Origin: Cohaesibacter marisflavi
GTDB taxonomy: Bacteria; Pseudomonadota; Alphaproteobacteria; Rhizobiales; Cohaesibacteraceae
Direction: 5' to 3'
DNA: 64,000 nt
NCBI RefSeq assembly: GCF_900115225.1
Contig: NZ_FOVR01000001.1
Location: 533,727 to 597,726, forward strand
Shown here in pieces: positions 8,205 through 18,203 of the stretch. Numbering within the stretch: the first letter of the stretch is position 1; every line of letters begins with the position of its first letter. The notes beneath the pieces are model-generated. The model searched no databases. It was not told the origin of the DNA and saw nothing but the letters and a program-made list of their open reading frames with translations. The position numbers and the translations under genes were made by a program.

Positions 8205-9035
8205 ATGACAGAACAACTCGCAAATCGTGCTCACGCACCTTTCTACACCGTTGAATGCGCCGCGCGCTGCCAGTTGGTGGAGTTCCAGAAACAGGAATAT
8301 GAGAAAGCCCGTTTGAATGCGGTGCGGGCCAGAATGGCTGAAACAGAGATGGAGTATCGCACCCGCGAGGTGATCGACGGGGCACTCTATTTGCTGCAAA
8401 AGCCGCTCAATGTCATGACGGCCCTTTCCAACAACTTGCAACGTACGGGATGCAGCACAAAAGCGCCTGGCTGCATGCCTATGGGCTGCGCTCTGGATGA
8501 GGCTCTTGATTCCGGTCAAGAAGCTGCGCGGACCTTAAGGCTTTCACTACCCAACGATAAAAATGTCCCGCATACGCCAGTCAATATGAACGAAGCGATA
8601 AGGGATTGCCTCATTATTTCAGCCGACCGGATCGATGCCAGCGGCATTGAGGTCGACTGGCGAGCCAGTCCGGAACTGCCGATGATCTATAGTGATGAAG
8701 TCATCATTCGCGTTCTGCTCCGGATGTTGCTCGACAATGCCATCAACGCCATAGGGGAGAATGGCGCGACCGCCCGCTCGGTTAGCGTCATATCGCGCGT
8801 TGGTGCCGATAGAATGGTTGAAGTCAGTATTCAGGATTCCGGCCCCGGTATCGACCGGGCCGCCAGAACAAAGGTCTTCGAGCCATTTTATACCGCTTGG
8901 CAGTCAGGCCCTCACCATGCCGGTTTGGGCTTGGCTATTGCCAGACAGATCGTGGCAGACCTGCATGGTGACATCGAGATCCGGGAGAGCAACGTGCGCG
9001 GCTCCACCCTCTGTGTCAGCCTGCCTGCCTGTTAG
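8205..9035 (+). CDS. NifL-like sensor lacking PAS domains (GHKL ATPase domain protein)
   Basis: This protein of about 276 residues has a central segment, REVIDGALYLLQKPLNVMTA (about 54-73), resembling the region of NifL before its nucleotide-binding domain. A complete GHKL ATP-binding domain follows: N-box LLDNAINA (175-182), DSGPGID (211-217) and GLGLA (240-244). No phospho-acceptor histidine is evident in the dimerisation region. Unlike Azotobacter NifL (about 520 residues), both N-terminal PAS domains, including the FAD redox sensor, are missing. Instead there are cysteines at 18 and 22 and a Cys83/90/95 cluster. It directly precedes nifA. I chose ATG 8205 because the sigma-54 start near 8172 leaves no leader for ATG 8175. 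Confidence 0.72.
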   Translation: MTEQLANRAHAPFYTVECAARCQLVEFQKQEYEKARLNAVRARMAETEMEYRTREVIDGALYLLQKPLNVMTALSNNLQRTGCSTKAPGCMPMGCALDEALDSGQEAARTLRLSLPNDKNVPHTPVNMNEAIRDCLIISADRIDASGIEVDWRASPELPMIYSDEVIIRVLLRMLLDNAINAIGENGATARSVSVISRVGADRMVEVSIQDSGPGIDRAARTKVFEPFYTAWQSGPHHAGLGLAIARQIVADLHGDIEIRESNVRGSTLCVSLPAC

Positions 9036-9060
9036 TCCTCCCTAGAAGATTGCGAGCATC

Positions 9061-10698
9061 ATGAGCATTCAGTGTCCAACGACGTCGGATGAAGTCATCA
9101 ATCACGAAGATGGTTTATGCCCAAAGCCCGTCTTTTGTGCTTTCTATCGAAGAGAACTGGAAACCCTATACAAAGTAAGCCAACTGCTGGGCCGTTCCCT
9201 CAATTTGCATGATACGGCACGAGAAGTGCTGCGACTGCTGCATGAAGAAGGGCGATTGCATTATGGCATGATCTGTCTGCTCGACAAGGAGAGCGGACTG
9301 CTACGGATCATCGATATTCATCAGGACGAAGCCACCTTTACCAAGAATGTCAGCTACTTGCCCGGCGAGGGCATTGTCGGCTCCATCTTGAGCGAAAAGA
9401 AACTGATCGTTGTGCCACGCATCGCCGAAGAACCGCGCTTTCTGGATCGTCTCGGTGTCTATGATCCGCGCCGGCCCTTTATCGGTGCGCCCATCTTTCT
9501 GGGCTCGAATGATCCCGTCGGCGTGTTCGCTGCGCAACCGAACTATGCGGACAAGTTTCTCGAAGACAATGCCAAACTTATGCAGATGATTGCTTCGCTC
9601 ATCGGGCAGGCAATCTTGCTGTCCAGCTCGGTGCAGGAAGAGCAGGAAAAACTGCGCGAAGAACGCGACAGCCTGCGTCGGCGAGTGAAGCGCCAGCATG
9701 GATTTGAAAATATCATCGGCGAAACCGAGGCCATGCGGCTGGTGTTCGATCAGGTGCGCATGGTCGCCAAATGGAACACCACTGTGTTGATCCGAGGCGA
9801 GAGTGGCACCGGCAAGGAATTGATTGCCAACGCCATCCATTACAATTCGCCGCGCGCCAATGAACCCTATCTCAAGCTCAATTGCGCCGCATTGCCGGAC
9901 AATCTGCTGGAGTCGGAATTATTCGGTCACGAGAAGGGCGCCTTTACCGGCGCGACCTCCATGCGCAAGGGGCGCTTTGAACAGGCCGACGGCGGAACGC
10001 TGTTTCTTGACGAAATCGGCGAAATCACGCCCGCCTTCCAATCCAAGCTTCTGCGTGTATTGCAGGAGGGCGAATTCGAGCGCGTCGGTGGCAATAAAAC
10101 CCACAAGGTGGATGTGCGCATCATCGCGGCCACCAACAAGGATCTGGAAGCTGCCGTGGAAGCGGGAGACTTCCGCGAAGACCTTTATTATCGCCTCAAT
10201 GTGATGGCCATTCAGATGCCATCTCTCAAGGATCGTATGGATGACATTCCAGAACTGGCGCGATTCCTGATTGGCAAGATCAGCCAGCAGCAAGGTCGGC
10301 CACTTTCGCTCAAGGATAGTGCTGTGCGTCTTCTCATGCGACACAGTTGGCCCGGCAATGTGCGTGAGCTGGAAAACTGCCTGGAACGTGCCTCGGTGAT
10401 GAGCCCAAATGGAATCATTGATCGCGATGTGGTTTCTCTCTCCGGCCTGCCGGAAAAGACACTTGTCGGTGTACCGGCCCAACCTTTGCCGCCGGTCTTG
10501 AAAACTCCTGCCGCCGAAGAAACGACATCGGCGGAGAAGGCTTGGCAGAATGAAGAGCTGGATGAACGCGAGCGGGTGATCGCTGCTCTGGAAGAGGTTG
10601 GCTGGGTGCAGGCCAAGGCCGCTCGCCTGCTGGACATGACACCGCGCCAGATTGCTTACCGCATCAAGATACTCGGAATCTCGGTCAGACGCATCTGA
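9061..10698 (+). CDS. nifA: Nif-specific sigma-54 activator NifA
   Basis: This 545-residue regulator has an N-terminal GAF domain (about 35-190), an AAA+ domain with Walker A GESGTGKE (246-253), the sigma-54 contact loop GAFTGA (293-298) and Walker B FLDE (315-318), and a C-terminal Fis-type helix-turn-helix (about 505-541). The linker between AAA+ and HTH (about 461-500) contains no cysteine, so the Cys-X4-Cys motif of oxygen-sensitive rhizobial/Rhodobacter NifA is absent. That matches the NifL-controlled NifA type and the NifL-like gene 25 bases upstream. It should drive all -24/-12 promoters listed here. Confidence 0.95.
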   Translation: MSIQCPTTSDEVINHEDGLCPKPVFCAFYRRELETLYKVSQLLGRSLNLHDTAREVLRLLHEEGRLHYGMICLLDKESGLLRIIDIHQDEATFTKNVSYLPGEGIVGSILSEKKLIVVPRIAEEPRFLDRLGVYDPRRPFIGAPIFLGSNDPVGVFAAQPNYADKFLEDNAKLMQMIASLIGQAILLSSSVQEEQEKLREERDSLRRRVKRQHGFENIIGETEAMRLVFDQVRMVAKWNTTVLIRGESGTGKELIANAIHYNSPRANEPYLKLNCAALPDNLLESELFGHEKGAFTGATSMRKGRFEQADGGTLFLDEIGEITPAFQSKLLRVLQEGEFERVGGNKTHKVDVRIIAATNKDLEAAVEAGDFREDLYYRLNVMAIQMPSLKDRMDDIPELARFLIGKISQQQGRPLSLKDSAVRLLMRHSWPGNVRELENCLERASVMSPNGIIDRDVVSLSGLPEKTLVGVPAQPLPPVLKTPAAEETTSAEKAWQNEELDERERVIAALEEVGWVQAKAARLLDMTPRQIAYRIKILGISVRRI

Positions 10699-10818
10699 CC
10701 GGGATACCTTCTCCTGCTTTCTGCTTTCATAGTGAGCCTTCGGGCTTTCTCCTACAGGCAGATAGAGTAAGGCATTGGTCGGTATGCCACAAAACCCGCC
10801 CCACGCTTGACGCGTGAT

Positions 10819-10834
10819 TGTCGGAACTGCGACA
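10819..10834. promoter_or_regulatory. NifA upstream activator site of nifB
   Basis: TGTCGGAACTGCGACA fits TGT-N10-ACA, with its end 66 bases before the nifB -24 element. It is the only such site in the nifA-nifB gap. Confidence 0.88.
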
Positions 10835-10900
10835 AAACAAAATATCCTATTCCTTCCTGAAAAATTATATATTTCAATGATATAGTAAAAATTCTGCGTC

Positions 10901-10916
10901 TGGCACAGCCTTTGCA
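10901..10916 (+). promoter_or_regulatory. Sigma-54 promoter of the nifB operon
   Basis: TGGCACAGCCTTTGCA is a near-perfect -24/-12 promoter; transcription is predicted to start near 10926. The operon likely runs nifB to nifQ. Confidence 0.92.
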
Positions 10917-10963
10917 AATCTTTCTTCAACTATGGACCAATGCTGAAGAAAGGATCGGGACCC

Positions 10964-12547
10964 ATGCTGGATGGAATGACGCAGGCGGACAAACAAACCG
11001 GATGCACACAAACTTCCTGTGGCAGCTCCAACGACCATTTGGATCAGATGCCCGACGCCATTCGAGAGCGCGTCAAGAACCATCCCTGCTATTCCGAAGA
11101 GGCGCACCATCACTATGCGCGCATGCATGTGGCTGTTGCTCCCGCCTGTAACATTCAATGCAACTATTGCAATCGTAAATATGACTGCGCCAATGAAAGC
11201 CGCCCCGGTGTCGTCTCAGAGCTTTTGACGCCGGAACAGGCCGTCCGGAAAACCTTGGCGGTGGCGGCCTCCATCCCGCAGATGACGGTTTTGGGCGTTG
11301 CTGGTCCCGGCGACCCGCTCGCCAATCCGGCGCGCACCTTTGAGACTTTCCGCATGCTGAGTGAACAGGCGCCGGACATAAAGCTTTGTGTCTCGACCAA
11401 TGGCCTGTCGCTGCCGGACTGCGTGGATGAATTGCTGCAATATAATGTTGATCATGTGACCATAACCATCAATGCGGTCGACCCTGAAATCGGGGCCCAG
11501 ATCTATCCTTGGATCTATTGGAACAACCGCCGTATGCGCGGGGTTAAAGCTGCCAAGATCCTGATCGAGCGCCAGCAGAAGGGCCTTGAGATGCTCATTG
11601 AGCGCGGGGTGCTGGTCAAGGTCAATTCGGTGCTCATTCCCGGCGTCAATGATGCGCATCTCAAAGAGGTCAGTCGCGTCATCAAGGCCAAAGGTGCCTT
11701 CCTGCATAACGTCATGCCGCTCATCACTGAACCCGAGCATGGCACCTATTATGGTGTTATGGGCCAACGTGCCCCAACCCAGCGGGAGTTGACCGAACTG
11801 CAAGATGCGTGCGGTGACATGAACATGATGCGTCACTGTCGTCAATGTCGCGCCGATGCTGTCGGTCTGCTTGGTGAGGATCGTGGCGAGGAATTCACAC
11901 TCGACAAGATTGACGCGCTTGATGTCGATTATGCTGCGGCAATGGCAAAGCGGGCTAAGGTGCAGGCTGATATAGAGGCTGAGCGGCAGCGCCAGAAGGC
12001 GCGGCAATCCAGCCTAAAGGAACAGCTCAAAGCAGCCAATGGCAAAACACTCTTCACCGTCAATGGCCTGACGATGGAGCAACAGGCCCCACTGGCGTCG
12101 GTTGCCTCTGGTGCCGTTGTCGATCGTGCCGAACAAGGCACCTTGCCGAGCGACTTAAGGTCCGTGCAAATGGCGGTGGCCAGCAGTGGGCAGGGGCTGA
12201 TCAATCAGCATTTCGGCTCGGCTAGAGAATTCATGATCTATGAAGTTTCGCCAAAAGGCGCTCGTCTGATAGGTCATCGCAAGACGGCGCAATATTGCTC
12301 CGGTCCCGTCAATTGCGGAGAGGGCGACGCGGCCTTGCCTGAAACCATCGAGATGCTCAAGGGCTGTGAAGTGGTGCTCTGTTCCAAAGTTGGCTTCAAG
12401 CCATGGGACCAGCTGGAAAGCGCAGGGATCATCCCCAATGGCGAACATGCCGATGAACCGATCGTTCCCGCTTTGATGGCCGTTTACAAAGAGATGCACA
12501 CTTCCGGTGCCCTCGGGCCAGATTGTTCAAAAACCATCAGCGCATAG
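10964..12547 (+). CDS. nifB: Nitrogenase cofactor biosynthesis radical SAM protein NifB
   Basis: This protein of about 527 residues makes NifB-co, the [8Fe-9S-C] core of FeMo-cofactor. The radical-SAM motif CNIQCNYC is close to the N-terminus and is followed by the GPGDPLANP SAM-binding segment. The C-terminal 130 residues form a NifX-like domain (VQMAVASSGQGLINQHFG...), as in most proteobacterial NifB. I chose ATG 10964 because AAAGGA precedes it at good spacing; an ATG at 10940 lies only about 14 bases from the predicted transcript start. It is the first gene of a NifA-controlled operon. Confidence 0.96.
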   Translation: MLDGMTQADKQTGCTQTSCGSSNDHLDQMPDAIRERVKNHPCYSEEAHHHYARMHVAVAPACNIQCNYCNRKYDCANESRPGVVSELLTPEQAVRKTLAVAASIPQMTVLGVAGPGDPLANPARTFETFRMLSEQAPDIKLCVSTNGLSLPDCVDELLQYNVDHVTITINAVDPEIGAQIYPWIYWNNRRMRGVKAAKILIERQQKGLEMLIERGVLVKVNSVLIPGVNDAHLKEVSRVIKAKGAFLHNVMPLITEPEHGTYYGVMGQRAPTQRELTELQDACGDMNMMRHCRQCRADAVGLLGEDRGEEFTLDKIDALDVDYAAAMAKRAKVQADIEAERQRQKARQSSLKEQLKAANGKTLFTVNGLTMEQQAPLASVASGAVVDRAEQGTLPSDLRSVQMAVASSGQGLINQHFGSAREFMIYEVSPKGARLIGHRKTAQYCSGPVNCGEGDAALPETIEMLKGCEVVLCSKVGFKPWDQLESAGIIPNGEHADEPIVPALMAVYKEMHTSGALGPDCSKTISA

Positions 12548-12556
12548 GGGTATATC

Positions 12557-12832
12557 ATGTCATATGAGATCACGAACCTTTGCGTCAATTGCCATGCCTG
12601 CATGGATGTTTGTCCCTCAGAGGCGATCAGCGTTGGGCTCAGTCAGTTTGTCATCAACCCCAAGGCTTGCAACCATTGTGAAGGTGACTATGCCCACGCC
12701 CAGTGCGGCAGCATTTGTCCGGTTGAGGGGGCGATCCTTGATGAATTCGGCGAGGCCGTGAACCCGGCTGGCAGCCTGACAGGCATCCCGCCGGAGCGTG
12801 TCGCGCAACTCGTGGCCGAAGGGATTCTGTAA
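12557..12832 (+). CDS. fdxN: 2[4Fe-4S] ferredoxin, FdxN type
   Basis: This 91-residue ferredoxin has a first cluster motif CVNCHACMDVCP and a second, expanded motif CNHCEGDYAHAQCGSICP. The insert between the second and third Cys is typical of nif-associated FdxN next to nifB, where it supplies electrons to NifB or nitrogenase. It starts nine bases after nifB and is likely a partner of the Rnf complex. Confidence 0.88.
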   Translation: MSYEITNLCVNCHACMDVCPSEAISVGLSQFVINPKACNHCEGDYAHAQCGSICPVEGAILDEFGEAVNPAGSLTGIPPERVAQLVAEGIL

Positions 12833-12836
12833 GCCC

Positions 12837-14105
12837 ATGTCCTCCACCTTCGCAAGCAAGCCACCAGAAGAAATCGCACCAGGGGTGAACTGGATCGGGG
12901 CGTTCGATCCTGATCTGCGCACCTTCGATCTGATCCTCAAGACTGCCAATGGCACCACTTACAACGCCTATGCCATTCAAGGGGCTGAAGGGGTGGCCAT
13001 CATCGATACGGTGAAGGAGGCGTTCGCCGAGCAATTCTTCGCGCGCCTTGAAGCCGTAACGACCTATGATGCGATCACCGCAGTGGTGCTCAATCATCTC
13101 GAGCTTGATCACGCAGGCGCGTTGCCCGAGTTGATGCGTCGTGCGCCGCAAGCTCATATCTATGTCTCGCAACGCGGGCTCAAGTTGCTACAGGCAACGC
13201 TGAAGGATGAGCTGGCCAACTATCACTATACGCTCACCGACGACGGTGACACGCTGGATCTTGGCGGACGCACCGTAAAATTTGTGCTGACACCTTATCT
13301 GCATTGGCCTGAAACCAAATGCAGCTTTCTGGTCGAGGACAGAATTCTTTTCTCATGTGATGTGTTCGGCGCGCATTTCTGTGATGAGCGGCTCTATAAC
13401 GATCTGGTCGGGGATTTCCGCTTTTCCTTTGAATATTACTTCAAGCATATCATGCGACCCTTCAAAAAATGGGTGTTGCAGGCCATGGACAAGATCGAGC
13501 CATTGGCCCCATTGATGATTGCTCCTTCACATGGGCCGATCTTGCGAGAGCGCCCGATGGACTATGTCAAAAGCTATAGAACGCTTTCCGGTTCCCATTT
13601 GCCTAACGAGCTGTCCGCCAGAGAGAAGAGCCTGCTGATCTTCTATATGAGCGCCTATGGCGCCACGGCCGATATGGCGCGCTCGGTTTATGAAGGTGCC
13701 AGCAGCATCGAAGGCGTGCGGGTCTCTCTTTATGATTTGCAAGGCGGAGAGGTCGAACCCTTTGTCGATCTGATCGAGGGTGCCGATGGCATGATCTTTG
13801 GCTCGCCAACCATTAATGGTGATGCGGTCAAGCCCATCTGGGATCTGCTGGCTTCGCTCGTTGCGATTGACACACGGGGCAAGATCGGGGCGGCTTTTGG
13901 CTCGTTTGGCTGGTCGGGCGAAGCCGTTCCTATGATCGAAGATCGCCTGCGAGGCCTCAAGATGCGCGTTCCGGAAAAGGGCAAGCGCATCAAGTTTCAC
14001 CCAACAGAACAGGAGCTGGACGATTGTCGCCAATATGGACAGGCAATCGCCGAGCTTCTGGCTGGTAAGGCAAGGCCCAAAGTCATCGACTTTGCCGAAC
14101 TCTGA
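12837..14105 (+). CDS. fprA: Flavodiiron protein (FprA/ROO type, O2 or NO reductase)
   Basis: This 422-residue protein has an N-terminal metallo-beta-lactamase fold with all diiron ligands visible (HLELDH, LHWPE, CDVFGAHF, SHGP) and a C-terminal flavodoxin domain (FYMSAYGATADMA phosphate loop and SFGWSGEA). Flavodiiron proteins reduce O2 to water or NO to N2O in the cytoplasm. It begins four bases after fdxN within the nifB operon, so it is made with nitrogenase and probably scavenges O2 using ferredoxin- or rubredoxin-derived electrons. I chose ATG 12837 over the out-of-context extension that overlaps fdxN. Confidence 0.93.
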   Translation: MSSTFASKPPEEIAPGVNWIGAFDPDLRTFDLILKTANGTTYNAYAIQGAEGVAIIDTVKEAFAEQFFARLEAVTTYDAITAVVLNHLELDHAGALPELMRRAPQAHIYVSQRGLKLLQATLKDELANYHYTLTDDGDTLDLGGRTVKFVLTPYLHWPETKCSFLVEDRILFSCDVFGAHFCDERLYNDLVGDFRFSFEYYFKHIMRPFKKWVLQAMDKIEPLAPLMIAPSHGPILRERPMDYVKSYRTLSGSHLPNELSAREKSLLIFYMSAYGATADMARSVYEGASSIEGVRVSLYDLQGGEVEPFVDLIEGADGMIFGSPTINGDAVKPIWDLLASLVAIDTRGKIGAAFGSFGWSGEAVPMIEDRLRGLKMRVPEKGKRIKFHPTEQELDDCRQYGQAIAELLAGKARPKVIDFAEL

Positions 14106-14112
14106 CTAGTAA

Positions 14113-14421
<309 letters not shown>

Positions 14422-14511
14422 GCCGAACGGATCAAGGCAGACTGCAAGCTGCATGATAACCATATCAAAAACAGCTTGCCTTTTTACTCGACCAAGGAAG
14501 GACCAAGTAGA

Positions 14512-14871
14512 ATGCCAAAGATCATATTTCAGCATCCAGAATTTGATGAAATGGAAATTTACGCGCCTGCTGGCAGTCATAAGAAGACCGTGTTGGAGTT
14601 GGCCAAAGAATTCAAGGTTCCCATCCATTTCGATTGCGGCGACGGGGAGTGCGGCTCCTGTGTCATCAAGGTCAGCGATATCGATGGCGGCCCGACCCAT
14701 ATGGGCGTTCATATGACGGACAAGGAGAAGAATGTCCTGCAGGAGCAGGGCAAACTGAGCAGAGACGAGCTTGAAAAAGTCATTGTCAACGATATGCCAA
14801 GCGACTGGCGTCTGGCTTGCCAGATGATTGTGCGTGATGAAGATATCCGCATCACTTACGAGAGCGCATGA
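14512..14871 (+). CDS. FeSII (Shethna protein II)-like [2Fe-2S] nitrogenase-protective ferredoxin
   Basis: This 119-residue [2Fe-2S] protein has Cys42/47/50 (CGDGECGSC) and Cys103 (LACQ). Beyond the cluster it carries segments that, from memory, match Azotobacter FeSII: the insertion ending in MTDKEKNVLQEQGKL and the C-terminal DWRLACQMIVRDEDI. FeSII binds oxidised nitrogenase components and holds them in an O2-stable inactive complex. I chose ATG 14512, preceded by AAGGAAGGACC. The neighbouring flavodiiron gene supports an O2-protection role. A plain electron-transfer role remains possible. Confidence 0.75.
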   Translation: MPKIIFQHPEFDEMEIYAPAGSHKKTVLELAKEFKVPIHFDCGDGECGSCVIKVSDIDGGPTHMGVHMTDKEKNVLQEQGKLSRDELEKVIVNDMPSDWRLACQMIVRDEDIRITYESA

Positions 14872-15476
14872 TGTATATCGCAAGAGATGACGGGCTGAAT
14901 ATCATCGAGACAACCAAAGCCAGTCTCGATCATCAGGCGCTCTACGAGCGCTTGATGTCTTGCGCCAGCGGGAAGGGCAATGATCCCTTCCTTGCGCAAA
15001 TGCTCGCCAGTTGGATGAGCGGCAAGGGCGCACTACCGCGTTTCATGGGACTAAATGAAGAGACATTCAAGGCCATGATCAGTGGCTCATTTGCCCAGTT
15101 CAAAAATGCTGGACTGCAAACCCGCTGCGACATTGAACCGGACCGCGCAAGTGAACTGGAGGACGTCAAAACTCTGTTGCTCGACCATCGCAGCCATCGG
15201 AGCGATGAGGAACTATGGATTGCCCAGATCGTTGCGACCGGCTGCATGGGCTCGGACCATCTCTGGTCTGATCTGGGATTGTTTACGCGCAAGAGCCTTG
15301 GCGAGATGCTACTGTATAATTTTCGTCCGCTCGCCGAGCAAAACATCAACAATATGCGCTGGAAAAAATTCTTCTATCGTCAGCTTTGCGCCAAAGAGGG
15401 CTTTATTCTCTGTCGGTCTCCCAGTTGCGAAACATGCAGTGAATATGATGTCTGTTTTGCTCCAGAGGGCGCCTGA
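14868..15476 (+). CDS. nifQ: NifQ, molybdenum delivery for FeMo-cofactor
   Basis: This 202-residue protein ends with the NifQ metal motif C-X4-C-X2-C-X5-C (CRSPSCETCSEYDVC), which holds the Mo-Fe-S cluster that donates molybdenum to NifEN. The start overlaps the stop of the preceding ferredoxin (ATGATG), so translation is coupled. It is the last gene of the nifB operon and is convergent with the hemerythrin gene 23 bases on. Confidence 0.93.
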   Translation: MMYIARDDGLNIIETTKASLDHQALYERLMSCASGKGNDPFLAQMLASWMSGKGALPRFMGLNEETFKAMISGSFAQFKNAGLQTRCDIEPDRASELEDVKTLLLDHRSHRSDEELWIAQIVATGCMGSDHLWSDLGLFTRKSLGEMLLYNFRPLAEQNINNMRWKKFFYRQLCAKEGFILCRSPSCETCSEYDVCFAPEGA

Positions 15477-15499
15477 ACATAGGCTTGCTAGGCATTCTG

Positions 15500-15913
15500 T
15501 TAGACCGCGAAACTGTCCGCTTCTGGAGCTGCCTTCAAATGGACAGCCAGGGCATTGTCCATCGTGTCGGCATGCAGATCGAACCAGCGTGGCAGATCCT
15601 CGACAAAGGCCCGACCGAAGTCGAGATTGCCGGCTTGTACCTTTTCATTGATATAGTTCATCTGCTTGAGAACACGCTCATGCTCTTCGCGATGGTCTTC
15701 AAACCCTCTGAAGCCTGTTTCTTCCATGAGTTGGTCTTCAAGGGCGAAATGCTCTTGCGTATGTTCCAGAAGCTGTATGAACAAGGACTTGAATATGGAT
15801 GGGTCTTGCGTTTCACCCAGCCTGTTTACAATCAGAGTAAATTCCTGATGGACAGAGTCCATTTCGTCAACACCAACTAGATGCCGACCTTCTTCCCACT
15901 CGATTAATGTCAT
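15500..15913 (-). CDS. Bacteriohemerythrin
   Basis: This 137-residue single-domain hemerythrin has the expected diiron ligands in order: HQEF, HTQEHFALED, HREEH and HADTMD. Such proteins bind O2 reversibly. The start at 15913 gives the usual MTLIEWEEG opening; an ATG six codons upstream lacks family similarity. It lies 32 bases after the SIR2-like gene on the same strand, so both likely share the sigma-54 promoter at 16857-16872. It may deliver or buffer O2 during nitrogen fixation. Confidence 0.92.
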   Translation of the reverse strand: MTLIEWEEGRHLVGVDEMDSVHQEFTLIVNRLGETQDPSIFKSLFIQLLEHTQEHFALEDQLMEETGFRGFEDHREEHERVLKQMNYINEKVQAGNLDFGRAFVEDLPRWFDLHADTMDNALAVHLKAAPEADSFAV

Positions 15914-15945
15914 CCTTGTGCCCCCACACATTAGAATTTCTACAG

Positions 15946-16809
15946 TTATAGCATAGCGTGCGACGAAACGGGAATAGCTGTTTTCTCCAGAAAGTCAGAA
16001 ACATCCATTTCGATAATCTCTATGTTTTTCTTGTTGCAATAGCGGATTTCCTTGGGAGTCGGTTGTTTTATAAGTGCCCAACCAGCTGGAGATGCTGCAT
16101 CATAGGTGATGTCTGACATGACCATGCGCTCCGTATCGCGCACAAACCGCATGCCCAGAAACAGATATTGCTTTTCTTTGCGATAGCTCTTCAGGAATGA
16201 TGGCACACCGAACCCGCCCATCAGCTCTGTCAGATAGTCGACAAAATCAGCGTCAGAAGCGATAAAGCTGGCGGTCGGCTCAGGCGAACCGAGTGGCTTG
16301 AAAAGGATCGGTAGATCGTCCTTTAGCTCTTCAGGGCCAATGGGAACATAGCGCTCGCCATCATAACGGTTGATCGTGAACCTGTAATCTGTTCCTCCGA
16401 TACGGGCTAGCCCACGCACGAGATAGTGCGGCGTGCCAGAATAGCTCTGTTGGAGCTGCAAGTCGCGGTTGATGTCGATAACATAAGGTGGGGCCACAGA
16501 CTTGATCCAGTCATGCAGCGCCGCACGGCTCCAGTCCTCTGCCTTATATAGACGTGTGAGAAACTGCTCGATGAAGCGACGCCCGCGTTTGAGTTCGAGA
16601 TTCATTGCAGCGCGCGGGAACTCATACATCAGTTTGGGCGCCATCGGGCGTCCCTTGTTCATGGCAAGGATAAGGCTGTCGCTATCGGCGGGCATTGGTT
16701 CACCGCTCGATCGATTGCACGCATCAAACAGCACGCCCGGTCCGAGATAGGGGACGACCTCACCACTGCGGATCTTGTCCATAATTTGCTCGATGCTTGC
16801 CTGTGTCAT
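15946..16809 (-). CDS. SIR2-like domain protein in the nif island
   Basis: This protein of about 287 residues has an N-terminal PYLGPGVL segment, a central ILFKPLGSPEPTASFIASDADFVDYL-like stretch (glycine/proline-rich, then acidic) and YLFLGMRFVRD, the pattern of SIR2-like (SIR2_2-type) nucleotide-binding domains. Members can be NADases or ADP-ribosyl-handling proteins; the activity here is unknown. I recall similar genes next to nif in other proteobacteria but could not verify this. I chose ATG 16809 because a candidate sigma-54 promoter would start transcription near 16846, leaving out the ATG at 16857. It diverges from nifH. Confidence 0.6.
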   Translation of the reverse strand: MTQASIEQIMDKIRSGEVVPYLGPGVLFDACNRSSGEPMPADSDSLILAMNKGRPMAPKLMYEFPRAAMNLELKRGRRFIEQFLTRLYKAEDWSRAALHDWIKSVAPPYVIDINRDLQLQQSYSGTPHYLVRGLARIGGTDYRFTINRYDGERYVPIGPEELKDDLPILFKPLGSPEPTASFIASDADFVDYLTELMGGFGVPSFLKSYRKEKQYLFLGMRFVRDTERMVMSDITYDAASPAGWALIKQPTPKEIRYCNKKNIEIIEMDVSDFLEKTAIPVSSHAML

Positions 16810-16856
16810 CTCATGCCTGCCAATCGTTGGTGCCAATTTGTCTTGATGGATAGGCA

Positions 16857-16872
16857 AGCAAAAAACGAACCA
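16857..16872 (-). promoter_or_regulatory. Candidate sigma-54 promoter of the SIR2-like/hemerythrin genes
   Basis: On the minus strand the bases read TGGTTCGTTTTTTGCT, with the essential GG and GC doublets at the exact 12-base offset but TT instead of CA after GG. A NifA site at 16929-16944 sits 56 bases upstream. It is weaker than the other promoters here. Confidence 0.5.
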
Positions 16873-16928
16873 TATTATAAATTATAGATAAGATATTGAA
16901 TTATCGTGATAATCCAGTTTTGGGATTT

Positions 16929-16944
16929 TGTCGTATTTGCGACA
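16929..16944. promoter_or_regulatory. NifA upstream activator site 1 in the nifH intergenic region
   Basis: TGTCGTATTTGCGACA fits TGT-N10-ACA. It is 211 bases from the nifH -24 element but only 56 bases from the minus-strand candidate promoter, so it may mainly serve the SIR2-like gene. Confidence 0.82.
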
Positions 16945-17041
16945 GACAATAGGAGAGACTGGTCCAATTGTCGCCTGATTAGGCAGCGGCTGTAGCAGTG
17001 ACGGCTTTGTCGCGCAGATCTGACAAAGACACACGACATCA

Positions 17042-17057
17042 TGTCGCCATTGCGACA
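17042..17057. promoter_or_regulatory. NifA upstream activator site 2, nifH
   Basis: TGTCGCCATTGCGACA fits TGT-N10-ACA, with its end 98 bases upstream of the nifH -24 element, the classic placement. The intervening stretch is AT-rich, suited to DNA bending. Apart from these sites and promoters I see no gene between 16810 and 17252. Confidence 0.9.
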
Positions 17058-17117
17058 ATTCCCCTTTTTCAATGTCACTCTTCCAACGCTCGAATTTTGC
17101 TGAATTATAAAATATAA

Positions 17118-18131
<1,014 letters not shown>

Positions 18132-18163
18132 GCCTTGTAAGCATTCACTTTGAACTGTTGATC

Positions 18164-18192
18164 AAGGTGTGGGGCGCATGAGCTCCCACCTT
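18164..18192 (+). promoter_or_regulatory. Intercistronic hairpin between nifH and nifD
   Basis: AAGGTG then GGG pair with CCCACCTT around a one-base bulge; no T run follows. Its position just before nifD suggests an mRNA-processing or stabilising structure that could raise nifH message over nifDK, not a terminator. Confidence 0.5.
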
Positions 18193-18203
18193 AGAACGGG
18201 AAA

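Noticed and set aside
10699-10963. Possible small gene in the nifA-nifB gap
   Set aside because: The gap contains a NifA site and a sigma-54 promoter and no protein-like frame with a ribosome site.
17008-17025. A third NifA-like site (TGT-N12-ACA) upstream of nifH
   Set aside because: The spacer is 12 rather than 10 bases, so the two half-sites are not in the required helical register.
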